From assembly GCA_001800905.1 (NCBI GenBank), contig MGWH01000002.1, positions 124,001 through 188,000 of the forward strand: a DNA stretch of 64,000 nt. Direction: 5' to 3'. Made by a program: the position numbers and the translations under genes. The DNA is from Flavobacteria bacterium GWA2_35_26. GTDB lineage: Bacteria; Bacteroidota; Bacteroidia; Flavobacteriales; Flavobacteriaceae. This document shows, piece after piece, positions 1 to 9,880 of this stretch (position 1 is the stretch's first letter; each line of letters starts with the position of its first letter). Below the pieces are notes generated by a model that was not told the DNA's origin, made no database searches, and was given only the letters and a program-made list of their open reading frames with translations.

Positions 1-153
1 CCAAATCCTTATGAAGCGTTGAAAGGTTTGACTAGAACTAATGAAGCTATTACCAAAGAATCGATTCATAGTTTCATCGCTACTTTGGATGTAAGTGACG
101 CAATCAAAAATGAATTATTACAAATTACACCAAGTAACTTTGTAGGGATTTAA
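1..153 (+). CDS. purB: Adenylosuccinate lyase, C-terminal end (partial)
   Basis: The window opens inside this gene; only the last 50 codons are present, ending at TAA. The residues read NPYEALKGLTRTNEAIT and end in TPSNFVGI, which I recognise as the C-terminal tail of flavobacterial adenylosuccinate lyase, including the 'LKGLTR' segment. The enzyme removes fumarate from SAICAR and from adenylosuccinate in purine synthesis. It faces guaB, another purine gene, tail to tail across a shared terminator. Because so little is present, the call rests on the tail alone. Confidence 0.75.
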   Translation, partial: PNPYEALKGLTRTNEAITKESIHSFIATLDVSDAIKNELLQITPSNFVGI

Positions 154-172
154 ATTCTAAAATAAACAACAC

Positions 173-209
173 AAAAAAAGGCTTAAGAAATATCTTAAGC
201 CTTTTTTTT
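173..209. terminator. Bidirectional intrinsic terminator between purB and guaB
   Basis: A 9-bp perfect stem (ggcttaaga / tcttaagcc) with a 4-nt loop is flanked by an A-run on the left and a T-run on the right. It can therefore terminate both the plus-strand purB and the minus-strand guaB transcripts. Confidence 0.85.
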
Positions 210-228
210 ATTTGAATATGTACTCTAA

Positions 229-1701
229 TTATCTAGAATAATTCGGAGCTTCTTTAGTAATCGTAACATTATGTGGATGACTTTCTGTAATTCCGCTTGA
301 AGTAATGCGAACGAAACGTCCATTTTCTTGCAAAGTCGGAATGTCTTTAGCACCACAGTATCCCATTCCGGCACGAAGACCGCCAATGAACTGCAACATA
401 CTTTCATTCAATTCTCCTTTGTAAGGCACACGACCTACAATTCCTTCTGGGACTAATTTCTTCACATCATCTTCGACATCTTGGAAATAACGGTCTTTTG
501 AACCACCTTGCATGGCTTCAACAGAACCCATTCCGCGATACGACTTGAATTTTCTTCCTTCAAAAATAATCGTTTCTCCCGGTGATTCTTTGGTACCTGC
601 TAAAAGCGAACCTAACATTACACAGTCAGCTCCAGCAGCGATAGCTTTAGGAATATCTCCTGTATAACGAATTCCACCATCCGCAATTACGGGAACACCA
701 GTTCCTTTAATAGCCGCAGCTACTTCTAAAACCGCAGAGAATTGAGGAAAACCAACACCTGCTACAATACGAGTCGTACAAATAGATCCTGGTCCAATTC
801 CAACTTTTACTCCATCAGCACCATTTTCAACTAAGTATTTAGCCGCCTCTGGTGTAGCAATGTTTCCTACAATCACATCAATTTTAGGAAATTTAGCTTT
901 TACTTCTTTCAATACATTTACCACACCTTGGGTATGTCCATGAGCTGTATCTATGATAATAGCATCTACTCCCGCTTTAACCAAAGCTTCTGCTCTTTGA
1001 ACTGCATCTCCAGTAACTCCAATGGCAGCAGCGACACGCAAACGTCCGTAAACGTCTTTGTTAGCAATAGGTTTCTGTGTTAATTTAGTAATATCTCTAA
1101 AAGTGATTAAACCAACTAATTCATTTTTAGCGTTAATCACCGGTAATTTTTCGATTTTGTTTCCTTGTAAAACTACTTCTGCTTGCTCTAACGAAGTTCC
1201 TTCGGCAACAGTAATTAAGTTTTGAGAAGTCATCACCTCAACAATCGGACGTGCGCCATTTTTTTCAAAACGCAAATCACGATTGGTAACAATTCCTTTT
1301 AAGATTTTATACTCATCTACAATTGGTATTCCACCAATTCCAAATTCTTTCATCGCATTTTTAGCATCAGCAACAGTAGAAGTCAATGGTAAAGTAACTG
1401 GATCAATGATCATTCCTGACTCTGCACGTTTTACTTTACGCACTTTAGCCGCTTGTTGTTCAATTGTCATATTCTTATGAAGCACTCCAATTCCGCCTTC
1501 TTGCGCCATAGCAATAGCCATAGAACTTTCAGTTACCGTATCCATAGCAGCTGCTACGATAGGAACGTTTAAAGTAATGTTTCTTGAAAATTTGGATTGA
1601 ATACTTACTTCGCGAGGAAGCACATTAGAATAGTTAGGAACTAATAGAACGTCATCGTAAGTTAATCCTTCGCCGATAATCTTAGAAATGTGTGCGATCA
1701 T
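229..1701 (-). CDS. guaB: Inosine-5'-monophosphate dehydrogenase
   Basis: This is a 490-residue protein, the usual length for bacterial IMPDH. It oxidises IMP to XMP with NAD+, the first committed step of GMP synthesis in the cytosol. The TIM barrel is interrupted by a CBS pair at about residues 95-210. The catalytic loop GPGSICTT lies at 303-310 with nucleophile Cys308, and the flap segment YRGMGS follows further on. The start [20 protein letters not shown] matches the family N-terminus. The gene is monocistronic, converges on purB, and has a TATATTTG -7 box about 30 nt upstream of the ATG. Confidence 0.97.
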   Translation of the reverse strand: MIAHISKIIGEGLTYDDVLLVPNYSNVLPREVSIQSKFSRNITLNVPIVAAAMDTVTESSMAIAMAQEGGIGVLHKNMTIEQQAAKVRKVKRAESGMIIDPVTLPLTSTVADAKNAMKEFGIGGIPIVDEYKILKGIVTNRDLRFEKNGARPIVEVMTSQNLITVAEGTSLEQAEVVLQGNKIEKLPVINAKNELVGLITFRDITKLTQKPIANKDVYGRLRVAAAIGVTGDAVQRAEALVKAGVDAIIIDTAHGHTQGVVNVLKEVKAKFPKIDVIVGNIATPEAAKYLVENGADGVKVGIGPGSICTTRIVAGVGFPQFSAVLEVAAAIKGTGVPVIADGGIRYTGDIPKAIAAGADCVMLGSLLAGTKESPGETIIFEGRKFKSYRGMGSVEAMQGGSKDRYFQDVEDDVKKLVPEGIVGRVPYKGELNESMLQFIGGLRAGMGYCGAKDIPTLQENGRFVRITSSGITESHPHNVTITKEAPNYSR

Positions 1702-1731
1702 TGCAATTTGTTGTAGATGTTAAATTGCATG

Positions 1732-1765
1732 CAAATATAGAGAAAAATAATCAATAATATACAAC
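1732..1765 (-). promoter_or_regulatory. Putative guaB promoter (flavobacterial type)
   Basis: On the minus strand a perfect TATATTTG -7 element (1732-1739) is preceded, about 22 nt upstream, by GTTG (1762-1765) as a weak -33 element. The -7 match is strong and the -33 match is poor. Confidence 0.5.
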
Positions 1766-1796
1766 CGAAATCAGTAGTATTTATTCTTTAGAAATT

Positions 1797-2660
1797 TTAA
1801 TGAAATGAATTAAAGACTTTCGACGCTTCGTTATACGCACTTTCAAAACTCATCGGACTCAAATTAGTAGTGGCTTTTTGAGCAGTAAAATAGGATAGTA
1901 ATTTTTCGGTAGGCATATTGCCTGTCAAATGATTGGTCGCCATTGGGCATCCTCCAAAACCTTGAATCGCGCCATCAAATCGGCGACAACCCGCTTTATA
2001 AGACGCATCAATTTTTTCAAACCACGAATCCGGAGTGGTGTGTAAATGGGCGCCAAACTCAATTGCTGGATAAGTCGGAATTAAATTAGAAAACAAATAC
2101 GAAATCATTTCTGGAGTTGAACTTCCAATGGTGTCAGAAAGTGATACAATTTTGACTCCCATTGTCGCTAATTTTTCAGTCCATTCCCCTACAATTTCAG
2201 TGTTCCAAGGATCTCCGTATGGATTTCCAAAACCCATAGAAAGATAGGCCACAACTTGTTTGTTTTTGGCATCAGCCAAATTTAAAATCTCTTGTAAACT
2301 GATTAAAGATTGCGAAATGGTTTTGTGGGTATTTCGCATTTGAAAATTTTCCGAAATAGAAAATGGAAAACCTAAATATTGAATTTCAGGAAAAATACAA
2401 GCCGCTTCAGCACCTTGCGTATTTGCTATAATAGCTAATAACTTACTTTGTGTTTTCGATAAATCCAATTGGGCTAAAACTTCAGCAGTATCCTGCATTT
2501 GGGGAATCGCTTTGGACGAAACAAAACTTCCAAAATCTATGGTATCAAAACCCACACGTAACAACGACTGAATGTAAGTCACTTTATTTGCAGTAGGAAT
2601 AAACGTCTTTATTCCTTGCATAGCATCACGCGGACATTCAATGATTTTTACTGTTTCCAT
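1797..2660 (-). CDS. Hydroxymethylglutaryl-CoA lyase family protein
   Basis: This 287-residue TIM-barrel protein belongs to the HMG-CoA lyase family, which cleaves HMG-CoA to acetoacetate and acetyl-CoA in leucine breakdown. Visible residues: Arg11-Asp12 in the N-terminal ECPRD motif, the metal-binding HxH at His205/His207 in GAHLHTT, the catalytic Cys239 in GGCPMA, and GN at 247-248. The loop after the cysteine is unusual (MATNHLTGN instead of the common YAPGASGN). It is a little shorter than mitochondrial-type enzymes. It stands alone with its own promoter upstream, so substrate is inferred from the motifs only. Confidence 0.85.
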   Translation of the reverse strand: METVKIIECPRDAMQGIKTFIPTANKVTYIQSLLRVGFDTIDFGSFVSSKAIPQMQDTAEVLAQLDLSKTQSKLLAIIANTQGAEAACIFPEIQYLGFPFSISENFQMRNTHKTISQSLISLQEILNLADAKNKQVVAYLSMGFGNPYGDPWNTEIVGEWTEKLATMGVKIVSLSDTIGSSTPEMISYLFSNLIPTYPAIEFGAHLHTTPDSWFEKIDASYKAGCRRFDGAIQGFGGCPMATNHLTGNMPTEKLLSYFTAQKATTNLSPMSFESAYNEASKVFNSFH

Positions 2661-2667
2661 AGCAAAT

Positions 2668-2696
2668 CAAAGGTAGTAAAAATCAAGAGTTAGAAA
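2668..2696 (-). promoter_or_regulatory. Putative promoter of the HMG-CoA lyase gene
   Basis: Minus-strand TACCTTTG (-7, 2668-2675) with TTTC (-33, 2693-2696) at a 17-nt spacing fits the Bacteroidota consensus. The ATG is 8 nt downstream of the -7 box, implying a very short or absent leader. Confidence 0.45.
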
Positions 2697-2708
2697 GCAA
2701 AGAAAAAA

Positions 2709-3728
2709 TTATTTATTTCTCAAAATAGCTTTGTTAATGGCTTTAACCAAAGCAGGACCTTCATAAATAAAACCGGTATACAATTGCACCAAACTAGCTC
2801 CTGCCGCTAGCTTTTCAAGAGCATCTTCGGCAGAATGAATTCCGCCTACGCCAATAATTGGAAAGGATTTATTGCTCTTTTCAGCTAAAAATCGGATGAC
2901 TTCTGTTGATCGTTTTTCCAAAGGTTTTCCGGACAATCCACCTGTTTCAATTTTATTTTCTGATTGTAAACCTTCACGAGATAAAGTAGTATTGGTAGCA
3001 ATCACTCCTGCAATTTTGGTTTCGTTCACAATATCGATGATATCCAATAATTGTTCATCCGTTAAATCCGGTGCGATTTTTAATAAAATGGGTTTCTGTT
3101 TTGGCTTAGCCAAATTATTATTTTGCAAGGTTTGCAACAATTCGGTTAACGGCTCTTTATCTTGTAAAGCGCGTAAATTAGGCGTGTTTGGCGAACTCAC
3201 ATTCACCACAAAATAATCTACATAATCAAACAACGCCTCAAAACAAATTTCATAATCCGAAGTCGCTTCTTCGTTAGGAGTTACTTTATTTTTTCCAATA
3301 TTTCCACCGATTAAGACGCCGTTATTTTTTTTCAATTGCAACACTGCTTCTTCCACTCCGCCGTTATTAAATCCCATTCGGTTAATAATGGCACTATCTT
3401 CCTTCAAACGGAACAAGCGTTTTTTTGGATTTCCATCTTGTGCTTTTGGCGTAAGCGTTCCAATTTCTATAAAGCCGAAACCGAAGTTGGACAACTCTTT
3501 GTACAAAACCGCATTCTTATCAAAACCAGCTGCTAAACCTACTGGGTTTTTAAATTTCAAACCGAAAACTTCTGTTTCTAAACGACTATCATTTACTTCG
3601 TACAAGGCACGAAAAATTCCTGAAAAACCAGGTATTTTTGAAATGATTCGAATCAAAGAAAAGGTAAAATAATGTACTTTTTCAGGATCAAAACAAAAAA
3701 GTAACGGACGAATTAGTAACTTGTACAT
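2709..3728 (-). CDS. pyrD: Dihydroorotate dehydrogenase (quinone), class 2
   Basis: This 339-residue flavoenzyme oxidises dihydroorotate to orotate in pyrimidine synthesis and passes electrons to the quinone pool at the inner face of the cytoplasmic membrane. The N-terminal 40 residues form the amphipathic helical region that distinguishes membrane-associated class 2 enzymes. The FMN segment [12 protein letters not shown] is at 61-72. The active-site segment [12 protein letters not shown] is at 175-186, and the catalytic serine is one of 178-179. Its length is typical. It has its own promoter and is divergent from thrS. Confidence 0.97.
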   Translation of the reverse strand: MYKLLIRPLLFCFDPEKVHYFTFSLIRIISKIPGFSGIFRALYEVNDSRLETEVFGLKFKNPVGLAAGFDKNAVLYKELSNFGFGFIEIGTLTPKAQDGNPKKRLFRLKEDSAIINRMGFNNGGVEEAVLQLKKNNGVLIGGNIGKNKVTPNEEATSDYEICFEALFDYVDYFVVNVSSPNTPNLRALQDKEPLTELLQTLQNNNLAKPKQKPILLKIAPDLTDEQLLDIIDIVNETKIAGVIATNTTLSREGLQSENKIETGGLSGKPLEKRSTEVIRFLAEKSNKSFPIIGVGGIHSAEDALEKLAAGASLVQLYTGFIYEGPALVKAINKAILRNK

Positions 3729-3748
3729 AGTTGTGATTTTGTGTGTTG

Positions 3749-3779
3749 CAAAAGTAAAGAATAGTTTTTAGTAACGAAA
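3749..3779 (-). promoter_or_regulatory. Putative pyrD promoter
   Basis: Minus-strand TACTTTTG (-7, 3749-3756) and TTTC (-33, 3776-3779) are separated by 19 nt and sit about 20 nt upstream of the pyrD ATG. Confidence 0.5.
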
Positions 3780-3866
3780 CTTCTCGAGCCAATTTTCAAG
3801 CAAGTTCTAATTTTGAAAATTAATTGCTAAAATCCGCTAAAAACCACGCACAAACCTTGCTTATAT

Positions 3867-3898
3867 TTTGTGTGTGTTTTTTCAATACCCTATATTTG
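3867..3898 (+). promoter_or_regulatory. Promoter of the thrS-infC-rpmI-rplT operon
   Basis: TTTG (3867-3870), 20 nt, then a perfect TATATTTG (3891-3898) is a near-ideal flavobacterial promoter. The thrS ATG begins 22 nt after the -7 box, so the leader is only about 15 nt. There is no room for a T-box or other long riboregulator. Confidence 0.7.
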
Positions 3899-3919
3899 CA
3901 ATCCTAAAAATAGTTTACA

Positions 3920-5866
3920 ATGATTAAGATTACTTTACCCGATGGGTCTGTGAAAGAATTTGCAGCTGGGATTACCCCAATGGACGTTGCAAAAAGCATT
4001 AGCGAAGGATTGGCTAGAAATGTTATTTCTGCTTCATTCAATGGTACTACCGTTGAAACCGTTACGCCTTTGACCACAGATGGTAGTCTTGTTCTTTTTA
4101 CTTGGAATGACGAAGGAGGAAAAAAAGCGTTTTGGCACTCTACTTCTCACGTGATGGCGCAAGTTTTAGAGGAAATGTATCCAGGTATCAAATTGACTCT
4201 TGGACCAGCAATTGCCAACGGATTTTATTATGATGTTGATTTCGAAGACCATAAAATTACCGATGCCGATTTCAAAAAAATTGAAGACCGCGTATTAGAA
4301 ATTTCAAGAGACAAACACGAATTCAAATTGCGTCCTGTTTCAAAAGCAGAAGCGCTTGAAGTTTACAAAGATAATGTCTATAAAACCGAATTGATTTCGA
4401 ATCTAGAAGACGGAACCATTACATTTTGTGACCACTCTACTTTTACTGATTTATGTCGTGGAGGTCATATTCCAAACACTGGAATTATCAAGGCGATGAA
4501 AGTGATGAGCGTTGCTGGTGCTTATTGGAGAGGTGATGAAAAAAACAAACAGTTAACTCGTGTGTATGGAATTTCATTTCCAAAACAGAAAGACTTAACG
4601 GAATACCTAGAATTGTTAGAAGAGGCCAAACGTCGCGATCACAGAAAACTAGGAAAAGAATTGGAATTATTTGCTTTTTCATCCAAAGTAGGTCAAGGTT
4701 TGCCTTTATGGTTGCCAAAAGGAGCTGCTTTGCGTGATCGTTTAGAGCAATTTTTGAAAAGAGCACAGAAAAAAGCAGGTTACGAACAAGTAGTTACACC
4801 CCACATTGGTCAAAAAGAATTGTACGTAACTTCAGGTCATTATGCCAAGTATGGCGCTGATAGTTTTCAACCGATAAATACGCCTGCTGAAGGTGAAGAG
4901 TTCCTGTTAAAACCTATGAACTGTCCTCACCACTGTGAGATTTACAATGTGCGTCCATGGTCGTACAAAGATTTACCAAAACGTTATGCTGAATTTGGAA
5001 CTGTATACCGTTATGAACAAAGTGGCGAATTACACGGTTTAACTCGCGTTAGAGGATTTACTCAGGACGATGCCCACATTTTCTGTACTCCAGAACAATT
5101 GGACGAAGAATTCAAAAAAGTAATTGATTTGGTTTTATACGTTTTCGGTTCGTTAGGATTTGAAAACTTCACCGCTCAAATTTCTTTACGCGATCAAGAG
5201 AACAGAGACAAGTACATTGGTTCTGATGAAAATTGGGAAAAAGCTGAAAATGCAATTATCAATGCAGCAAAAGATAAAGGCTTGAATACTGTTGTAGAAT
5301 ATGGCGAAGCTGCATTCTATGGTCCAAAACTGGATTTCATGGTAAAAGATGCTTTGGGAAGACAATGGCAATTAGGAACCATTCAAGTAGATTACAACTT
5401 GCCAGAACGTTTTGATTTGACTTACAAAGGATCGGATGATCAATTGCACAGACCCGTTATGATTCACCGTGCACCATTTGGTTCAATGGAACGTTTTATT
5501 GCAATTTTATTAGAGCATACTGCTGGTAATTTCCCATTGTGGTTAATGCCAGAACAAGCTATTATCTTGTCATTGAGCGAGAAATACGAAATATATGCCA
5601 AAAAAGTTTTAGATTTGCTAGAAAATCACGAAATTCGCGCCCTAATTGACAACCGAAACGAAACTATCGGGAAGAAAATTAGAGATGCTGAAATGCAAAA
5701 AACGCCTTTCATGCTGATTGTGGGTGAAGAAGAAGAAAAAAACGGTACAATTTCGATTCGACGTCACGGTCAAGAAGGAAAAGGAAATATTACAGTTACC
5801 ATAGAGGAATTTGCCGCTATTGTTACTGAAGAGATCAACAAAACATTAAAAGTATTTACAGTTTAA
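3920..5866 (+). CDS. thrS: Threonyl-tRNA synthetase
   Basis: This 648-residue class II aminoacyl-tRNA synthetase is of the usual full length. An N-terminal TGS domain (1-60) is followed by the editing domain with HxxxH at His73/His77 and CRGGH at 179-183. The catalytic core has MNCPHH at 333-338, with Cys335 as a zinc ligand. The C-terminal anticodon-binding domain follows, with [13 protein letters not shown] near the end. It charges tRNA-Thr and clears mis-attached serine. It is the first gene of a translation operon; infC follows after only 16 nt. Confidence 0.98.
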   Translation: MIKITLPDGSVKEFAAGITPMDVAKSISEGLARNVISASFNGTTVETVTPLTTDGSLVLFTWNDEGGKKAFWHSTSHVMAQVLEEMYPGIKLTLGPAIANGFYYDVDFEDHKITDADFKKIEDRVLEISRDKHEFKLRPVSKAEALEVYKDNVYKTELISNLEDGTITFCDHSTFTDLCRGGHIPNTGIIKAMKVMSVAGAYWRGDEKNKQLTRVYGISFPKQKDLTEYLELLEEAKRRDHRKLGKELELFAFSSKVGQGLPLWLPKGAALRDRLEQFLKRAQKKAGYEQVVTPHIGQKELYVTSGHYAKYGADSFQPINTPAEGEEFLLKPMNCPHHCEIYNVRPWSYKDLPKRYAEFGTVYRYEQSGELHGLTRVRGFTQDDAHIFCTPEQLDEEFKKVIDLVLYVFGSLGFENFTAQISLRDQENRDKYIGSDENWEKAENAIINAAKDKGLNTVVEYGEAAFYGPKLDFMVKDALGRQWQLGTIQVDYNLPERFDLTYKGSDDQLHRPVMIHRAPFGSMERFIAILLEHTAGNFPLWLMPEQAIILSLSEKYEIYAKKVLDLLENHEIRALIDNRNETIGKKIRDAEMQKTPFMLIVGEEEEKNGTISIRRHGQEGKGNITVTIEEFAAIVTEEINKTLKVFTV

Positions 5867-5882
5867 CTTAAATTTTAAAGCC

Positions 5883-6437
5883 ATAGCAATAAGAAGCAAC
5901 AGAGGTTACCAACCTCGAGTAGAAAAGAAAGATGCACACCGAATTAATAATTTTATTCGTGTACCAGAAGTACGTCTTGTAGGTGAAAATATTGAGCCTG
6001 GAGTTTTTAAAACTGCAGATGCTTTGAAATTAGCTGACGAATTTGAATTGGATTTGGTTGAAATTTCACCAAATGCAGAACCACCCGTTTGTAAAATCAT
6101 GGACTACAAAAAGTTTGTCTATGAGCAAAAGAAACGTGAAAAGGTTTTGAAAGCTAAATCAACACAAGTGGTGATTAAAGAAATTCGTTTTGGTCCTCAA
6201 ACTGATGAGCACGATTACGAATTCAAAAGAAAGAATGCTGAAAAATTCTTAAAAGAAGGATCTAAATTGAAAGCTTTTGTTTTCTTTAAAGGTCGTTCGA
6301 TTATTTATAAAGATCAAGGTCAAATCTTGTTATTGCGTTTGGCAACTGATTTGGAAGAATTTGGTAAAGTAGAAGCGATGCCAGTTCTAGAAGGAAAGAG
6401 AATGATCATGTTCATTGCTCCAAAGAAAAAAAAATAA
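5883..6437 (+). CDS. infC: Translation initiation factor IF-3, apparent AUA start
   Basis: IF-3 binds the 30S subunit, prevents premature 50S joining and rejects non-standard start codons. The N-terminal domain ([18 protein letters not shown]..., ending in [13 protein letters not shown]) and the C-terminal domain (KEIRFGP...HDYEFK, then the RSIIYKDQG region) are both complete. The conserved reading frame runs upstream of the first TTG (6024) with no ATG, GTG or TTG. The residues [22 protein letters not shown] match the family N-terminus directly after an ATA codon at 5883, so I place the start there (184 residues). E. coli infC uses AUU for autoregulation, and AUA could serve the same purpose. 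It lies 16 nt after thrS and 86 nt before rpmI. Confidence 0.9.
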   Translation: MAIRSNRGYQPRVEKKDAHRINNFIRVPEVRLVGENIEPGVFKTADALKLADEFELDLVEISPNAEPPVCKIMDYKKFVYEQKKREKVLKAKSTQVVIKEIRFGPQTDEHDYEFKRKNAEKFLKEGSKLKAFVFFKGRSIIYKDQGQILLLRLATDLEEFGKVEAMPVLEGKRMIMFIAPKKKK

Positions 6438-6523
6438 TCCATTTTTAGAATAAAGAAATATTGAGATTGCTTCGCAAGCTCGTAAAGATAGTAAGTAAGA
6501 TAAATTAAAAACACTAGGAAAAA

Positions 6524-6721
6524 ATGCCTAAAATGAAAACCAAATCTAGCGCCAAGAAACGTTTTAAAGTTACTGGTTCTGGAAAGATTAAAAGAAAGCA
6601 TGCTTTTAAAAGTCACATCTTGACTAAAAAATCTAAAAAACGTAAATTAGCTTTGACACACTCAGCGTTAGTTCACCAATCAGATGAAAAAAGCATCAAA
6701 CAACAATTAAGAATTATATAA
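6524..6721 (+). CDS. rpmI: 50S ribosomal protein L35
   Basis: A 65-residue, highly basic protein beginning [20 protein letters not shown], with the [12 protein letters not shown] segment typical of bL35. It is part of the large ribosomal subunit. It lies between infC and rplT, the standard order for this operon. Confidence 0.98.
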   Translation: MPKMKTKSSAKKRFKVTGSGKIKRKHAFKSHILTKKSKKRKLALTHSALVHQSDEKSIKQQLRII

Positions 6722-6723
6722 TG

Positions 6724-6791
6724 AGTAACTAGTAACTAGCAGTTAGTAATTAGCATTTTTGCAACTCACTAATCACTATTTACTAATCACT
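6724..6791 (+). repeat. Inverted array of degenerate 7-bp repeats between rpmI and rplT
   Basis: Left arm: AGTAACT, AGTAACT, AGCAGTT, AGTAATT (6724-6751). After a 12-nt gap comes the right arm: ACTCACT, AATCACT, ATTTACT, AATCACT (6764-6791), which is the complement of AGTGATT-like units. Period is exactly 7 bp in both arms. The two arms could pair imperfectly in the RNA between rpmI and rplT. Confidence 0.65.
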
Positions 6792-6893
6792 AATAAATTC
6801 TTTAGGTTACAAACAATTTAATAACCTTGGAGTATGGCCTTAAGTTCTCTTGATTAAATTCGGGACGCCTGCTACAAAAAAAACAGTAAAATT

Positions 6894-7238
6894 ATGCCAA
6901 GATCGGTAAATTCAGTTGCTAAAAGAGCAAGAAGAAAAAAAATAATGAAGCAAGCCAAAGGTTTCTTTGGTAGACGTAAAAACGTTTGGACAGTTGCTAA
7001 GAACGCGGTAGAGAAAGCAATGTGCTACGCTTACCGTGACAGAAAAGTAAATAAAAGAAATTTCCGTGCTTTATGGATTCAACGTATCAACGCTGGAGCT
7101 CGTTTAGAAGGAATGTCTTATTCACAATTCATGGGAAAAGTGAAAGCTAATAATATCGAATTGAACCGTAAGGTTCTTGCTGATTTAGCGATGAACCACC
7201 CAGAAGCTTTCAAAGCAATACTTAATAAAGTAAAATAA
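6894..7238 (+). CDS. rplT: 50S ribosomal protein L20
   Basis: A 114-residue basic protein starting [23 protein letters not shown], with [17 protein letters not shown] and [20 protein letters not shown], all diagnostic of bL20. It is an early-assembly protein of the large subunit. It is the last gene of the operon and is followed by a strong terminator. The 172-nt spacer before it is long for this operon and might hold a control element. In Firmicutes and Proteobacteria L20 represses its own operon by binding the mRNA; nothing in the sequence proves that here. Confidence 0.98.
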   Translation: MPRSVNSVAKRARRKKIMKQAKGFFGRRKNVWTVAKNAVEKAMCYAYRDRKVNKRNFRALWIQRINAGARLEGMSYSQFMGKVKANNIELNRKVLADLAMNHPEAFKAILNKVK

Positions 7239-7277
7239 ACGTTTTATCAACTCAATTTAGATTACTTACTTACATAG

Positions 7278-7308
7278 AAAAACCTCAATCGAAAGATTGG
7301 GGTTTTTT
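7278..7308 (+). terminator. Intrinsic terminator after rplT
   Basis: A 12-bp stem (aaaacctcaatc / gattggggtttt, one G-T pair) closes a GAAA tetraloop and runs into T's. It ends the thrS operon. Confidence 0.85.
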
Positions 7309-7374
7309 GTTGCCCTTTAGTGATGAACGACTAATAATTGTATCTTTAAACCGCAATACTATTTAGAATAGCGC

Positions 7375-8178
7375 ATGAAAAAAATATTCCTTTTTGTATT
7401 CCTACTTCTTTCTTCCATTGGCTTTAGCCAAATCCAGTTAGTTTCCTGGAATGTTGAAAATTTGGGTAAATCCAAGTCTGATGAAGAAATAGCCTTTATG
7501 GCAAATCTGCTCAACCAATACGATTTAGTCTCCTTACAAGAAGTCGTAGCGGGTTATGGAGGCGCTCAGGCGGTTGCCCGACTTGTAGACAAACTCAATA
7601 GAAAAGGAAATCAATGGGACTACACCATCAGTGATCCAACCACAAGCACACCCAGTAAAACAGAACGGTATGCGTTTCTATGGAAAACAGCATTAGTCAA
7701 AAAAATTGGGAAAGCGTGGCTTGAAAAAAAATACGCAAACGCAATGGAACGCGAACCTTATTTATGCACTTTTGAATACGGCAAAAAACAATTTACCGCC
7801 GTTTCCTTTCATGCCATTACCAAAAGTAAACAACCTGAGAGAGAGATTAAATACTTTCAATTCTTCCCATTGGCATATCCAAAATCCAATTTGATCATTA
7901 TGGGCGATTTCAATTGTCCACAATCGCATTCTGTATTTAATCCTTTACGAAAAATAGGATTTGCATCGGCATTAGTTAACCAAAAAACATCTTTGAAACG
8001 CAGTTGTAAAAATGGGCAATGTCTTGCTTCAGAATTTGATAATATGTATTTTCAAAAAACAAAAATCAAGAAATTAGATTCAGGTGTAATTTTGTTTTAC
8101 CAAAACTTTCCCTCTCTGCGACAAGCCAGAACCATATCGGACCACTGCCCAGTTTGGATGGAATTTAGTTTGAATTAA
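7375..8178 (+). CDS. Secreted endonuclease/exonuclease/phosphatase (DNase I-like) family protein
   Basis: 267 residues with a clear Sec signal peptide (residues 1-18, MKKIFLFVFLLLSSIGFS), so it acts outside the cytoplasm. The mature part follows the EEP fold: Asn26 in WNVEN, Glu56 in LQEV, His146, GDFN at 177-180 (Asp178, Asn180) and the final SDH pair Asp256-His257. These are the metal and catalytic residues of DNase I-like phosphodiesterases. Substrate cannot be told from sequence; extracellular DNA is the simplest guess. It stands alone between two terminators. A TATCTTTA box at 7341-7348 is a possible -7 element. Confidence 0.85.
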   Translation: MKKIFLFVFLLLSSIGFSQIQLVSWNVENLGKSKSDEEIAFMANLLNQYDLVSLQEVVAGYGGAQAVARLVDKLNRKGNQWDYTISDPTTSTPSKTERYAFLWKTALVKKIGKAWLEKKYANAMEREPYLCTFEYGKKQFTAVSFHAITKSKQPEREIKYFQFFPLAYPKSNLIIMGDFNCPQSHSVFNPLRKIGFASALVNQKTSLKRSCKNGQCLASEFDNMYFQKTKIKKLDSGVILFYQNFPSLRQARTISDHCPVWMEFSLN

Positions 8179-8208
8179 ATATAGTTTCACTTGATTTGGC
8201 GATGATCC

Positions 8209-8234
8209 AAAAAAAAATCCGCTTAAAAGCGGAC
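8209..8234 (-). terminator. Intrinsic terminator of dnaB
   Basis: Stem tccgctt / aagcgga with a 2-nt core loop. The run of A's at 8209-8217 becomes a U-run on the minus strand, just past the dnaB stop. Confidence 0.8.
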
Positions 8235-8247
8235 TCATATTTTATAT

Positions 8248-9792
8248 TTAAAAGGGAACATCACTATCGTCGTCATCCTCATTCAAATTACTTCCAAAGG
8301 CTTCATTAGCGGAAGGCAAGTTCTTTGTAATAAACGGATTATCATCACTATTCATACTCGATGGCAAATCATCGTAACTTCCTGAGTAATCATCTAAATT
8401 ATCAAATTTACCCAAGTGACCGATGAATTTCAAACGAACGTTTTCGATACTACCATTACGGTGCTTGGCAATCATGATTTCGGCTTGACCAGCTGTTGGC
8501 GATGCTTCATCATCATCCCATTCATCAATTTTATAATATTCGGGACGATACAAGAACGAAACGATATCAGCATCTTGCTCAATCGCTCCCGATTCACGTA
8601 AGTCAGACAATAAAGGACGTTTACTAGAACCACGTGTTTCTACCGCACGCGATAATTGCGAAAGTGCAATAACCGGAACATTCAATTCTTTTGCTAAAGC
8701 TTTCAAATTTCGAGAAATAGTCGAGATTTCTTGCTCTCTATTTCCGCCACCTTTTCCGTTTCCACCAGCTGTCATCAATTGCAAATAGTCGACAATGATG
8801 ATTCTAATTCCGTGTTGAGACACCAAACGTCTTGCTTTGGCCCTTAAATCAAAAATAGAAAGTGATGGGGTATCGTCAATATATAAAGGTGCTTTTTCCA
8901 GATTTTTCACTTTGGTACTCAATTGTTCCCATTCGTGTTTTTCTAATTTTCCGGTACGTAATTTTTCTGAAGACAAACCTGTTTCAGATGAAATCAAACG
9001 GGTAATTAATTGTACTGAAGCCATCTCCAAAGAGAATAAAGCAACAGGCATTCCATAATCAATAGCCATATTTCGTGCCATGGACAATACAAATGCTGTT
9101 TTTCCCATTGCAGGTCTTGCTGCAATAATGATCAAATCACTCGGCTGCCAACCTGAGGTAATCTTATCTAATTTTTCAAAACCAGTCGCCACTCCACTTA
9201 ATCCTTCTTGACCGGCTATTTCTTCAATTCGTTTTTTGGCTTGTAATACTAGACTTTGAGCTGTTTCAGAACTACGTTTAATATTTCCTTGTGTTACTTC
9301 GTATAACTTCGACTCGGCTTTGTCTAACAAATCGAATACGTCCGTAGTTTCATCATAGGAATCTTCGATAATTTCTGATGAAATACGAATCAGACTACGT
9401 TGAATAAATTTTTGTAGAATAATTCTAGAGTGAAACTCAATGTGTGCTGAAGAGGAAATTTTTTGGGTCAACTGAATCAAATAGAAATCACCACCTGCAA
9501 TGTCCAATTTTCCATTCTTCTTAAGCTGAGCAGAAACTGTCAACAAGTCAATCGGTTGCGTTTCGGTAAACAACTGAACAATGGCTTCAAAAATATATTT
9601 GTGTGCGTCTTTGTAAAAGGCATCGGCTTGCAAGATATCAATTACCTCATCTACTCCTTTTTTATCAATCATCATGGCGCCTAACACTGCCTCTTCTAAG
9701 TCCAATACCTGTGGTGGCAATTTTCCTTTTTCGAGATTAATGATAGTCGCTTTGTCTACTTTAACTGGCGCTATATTTCTAAAATTTTCCAT
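8248..9792 (-). CDS. dnaB: Replicative DNA helicase DnaB
   Basis: This is the hexameric helicase that unwinds DNA ahead of the replication fork. I start it at the ATG at 9792 (514 residues). The frame is open 30 codons further upstream, but that stretch (rich in Tyr/Phe/Cys) does not look like DnaB, and the protein from MENFRN onward has the usual length. The N-terminal domain (about 25-130: LPPQVLDLEEAVLGAMM) binds primase. The RecA-like motor has Walker A ARPAMGKT at 225-232 and Walker B IIIVDYLQL. It ends in an acidic tail (NLNEDDDDSDVPF). No intein is present. Confidence 0.97.
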   Translation of the reverse strand: MENFRNIAPVKVDKATIINLEKGKLPPQVLDLEEAVLGAMMIDKKGVDEVIDILQADAFYKDAHKYIFEAIVQLFTETQPIDLLTVSAQLKKNGKLDIAGGDFYLIQLTQKISSSAHIEFHSRIILQKFIQRSLIRISSEIIEDSYDETTDVFDLLDKAESKLYEVTQGNIKRSSETAQSLVLQAKKRIEEIAGQEGLSGVATGFEKLDKITSGWQPSDLIIIAARPAMGKTAFVLSMARNMAIDYGMPVALFSLEMASVQLITRLISSETGLSSEKLRTGKLEKHEWEQLSTKVKNLEKAPLYIDDTPSLSIFDLRAKARRLVSQHGIRIIIVDYLQLMTAGGNGKGGGNREQEISTISRNLKALAKELNVPVIALSQLSRAVETRGSSKRPLLSDLRESGAIEQDADIVSFLYRPEYYKIDEWDDDEASPTAGQAEIMIAKHRNGSIENVRLKFIGHLGKFDNLDDYSGSYDDLPSSMNSDDNPFITKNLPSANEAFGSNLNEDDDDSDVPF

Positions 9793-9880
9793 GTAGCGAA
9801 AATAAGAAAAATTAAAAAAAAGGCCACAACGACTTATTACATAATAATGTTGATAACTAACTATTTTTTGTTTATAAGTC

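Noticed and set aside
3899-3919. T-box or other leader regulation of thrS
   Set aside because: The promoter lies so close to the ATG that no such element fits.
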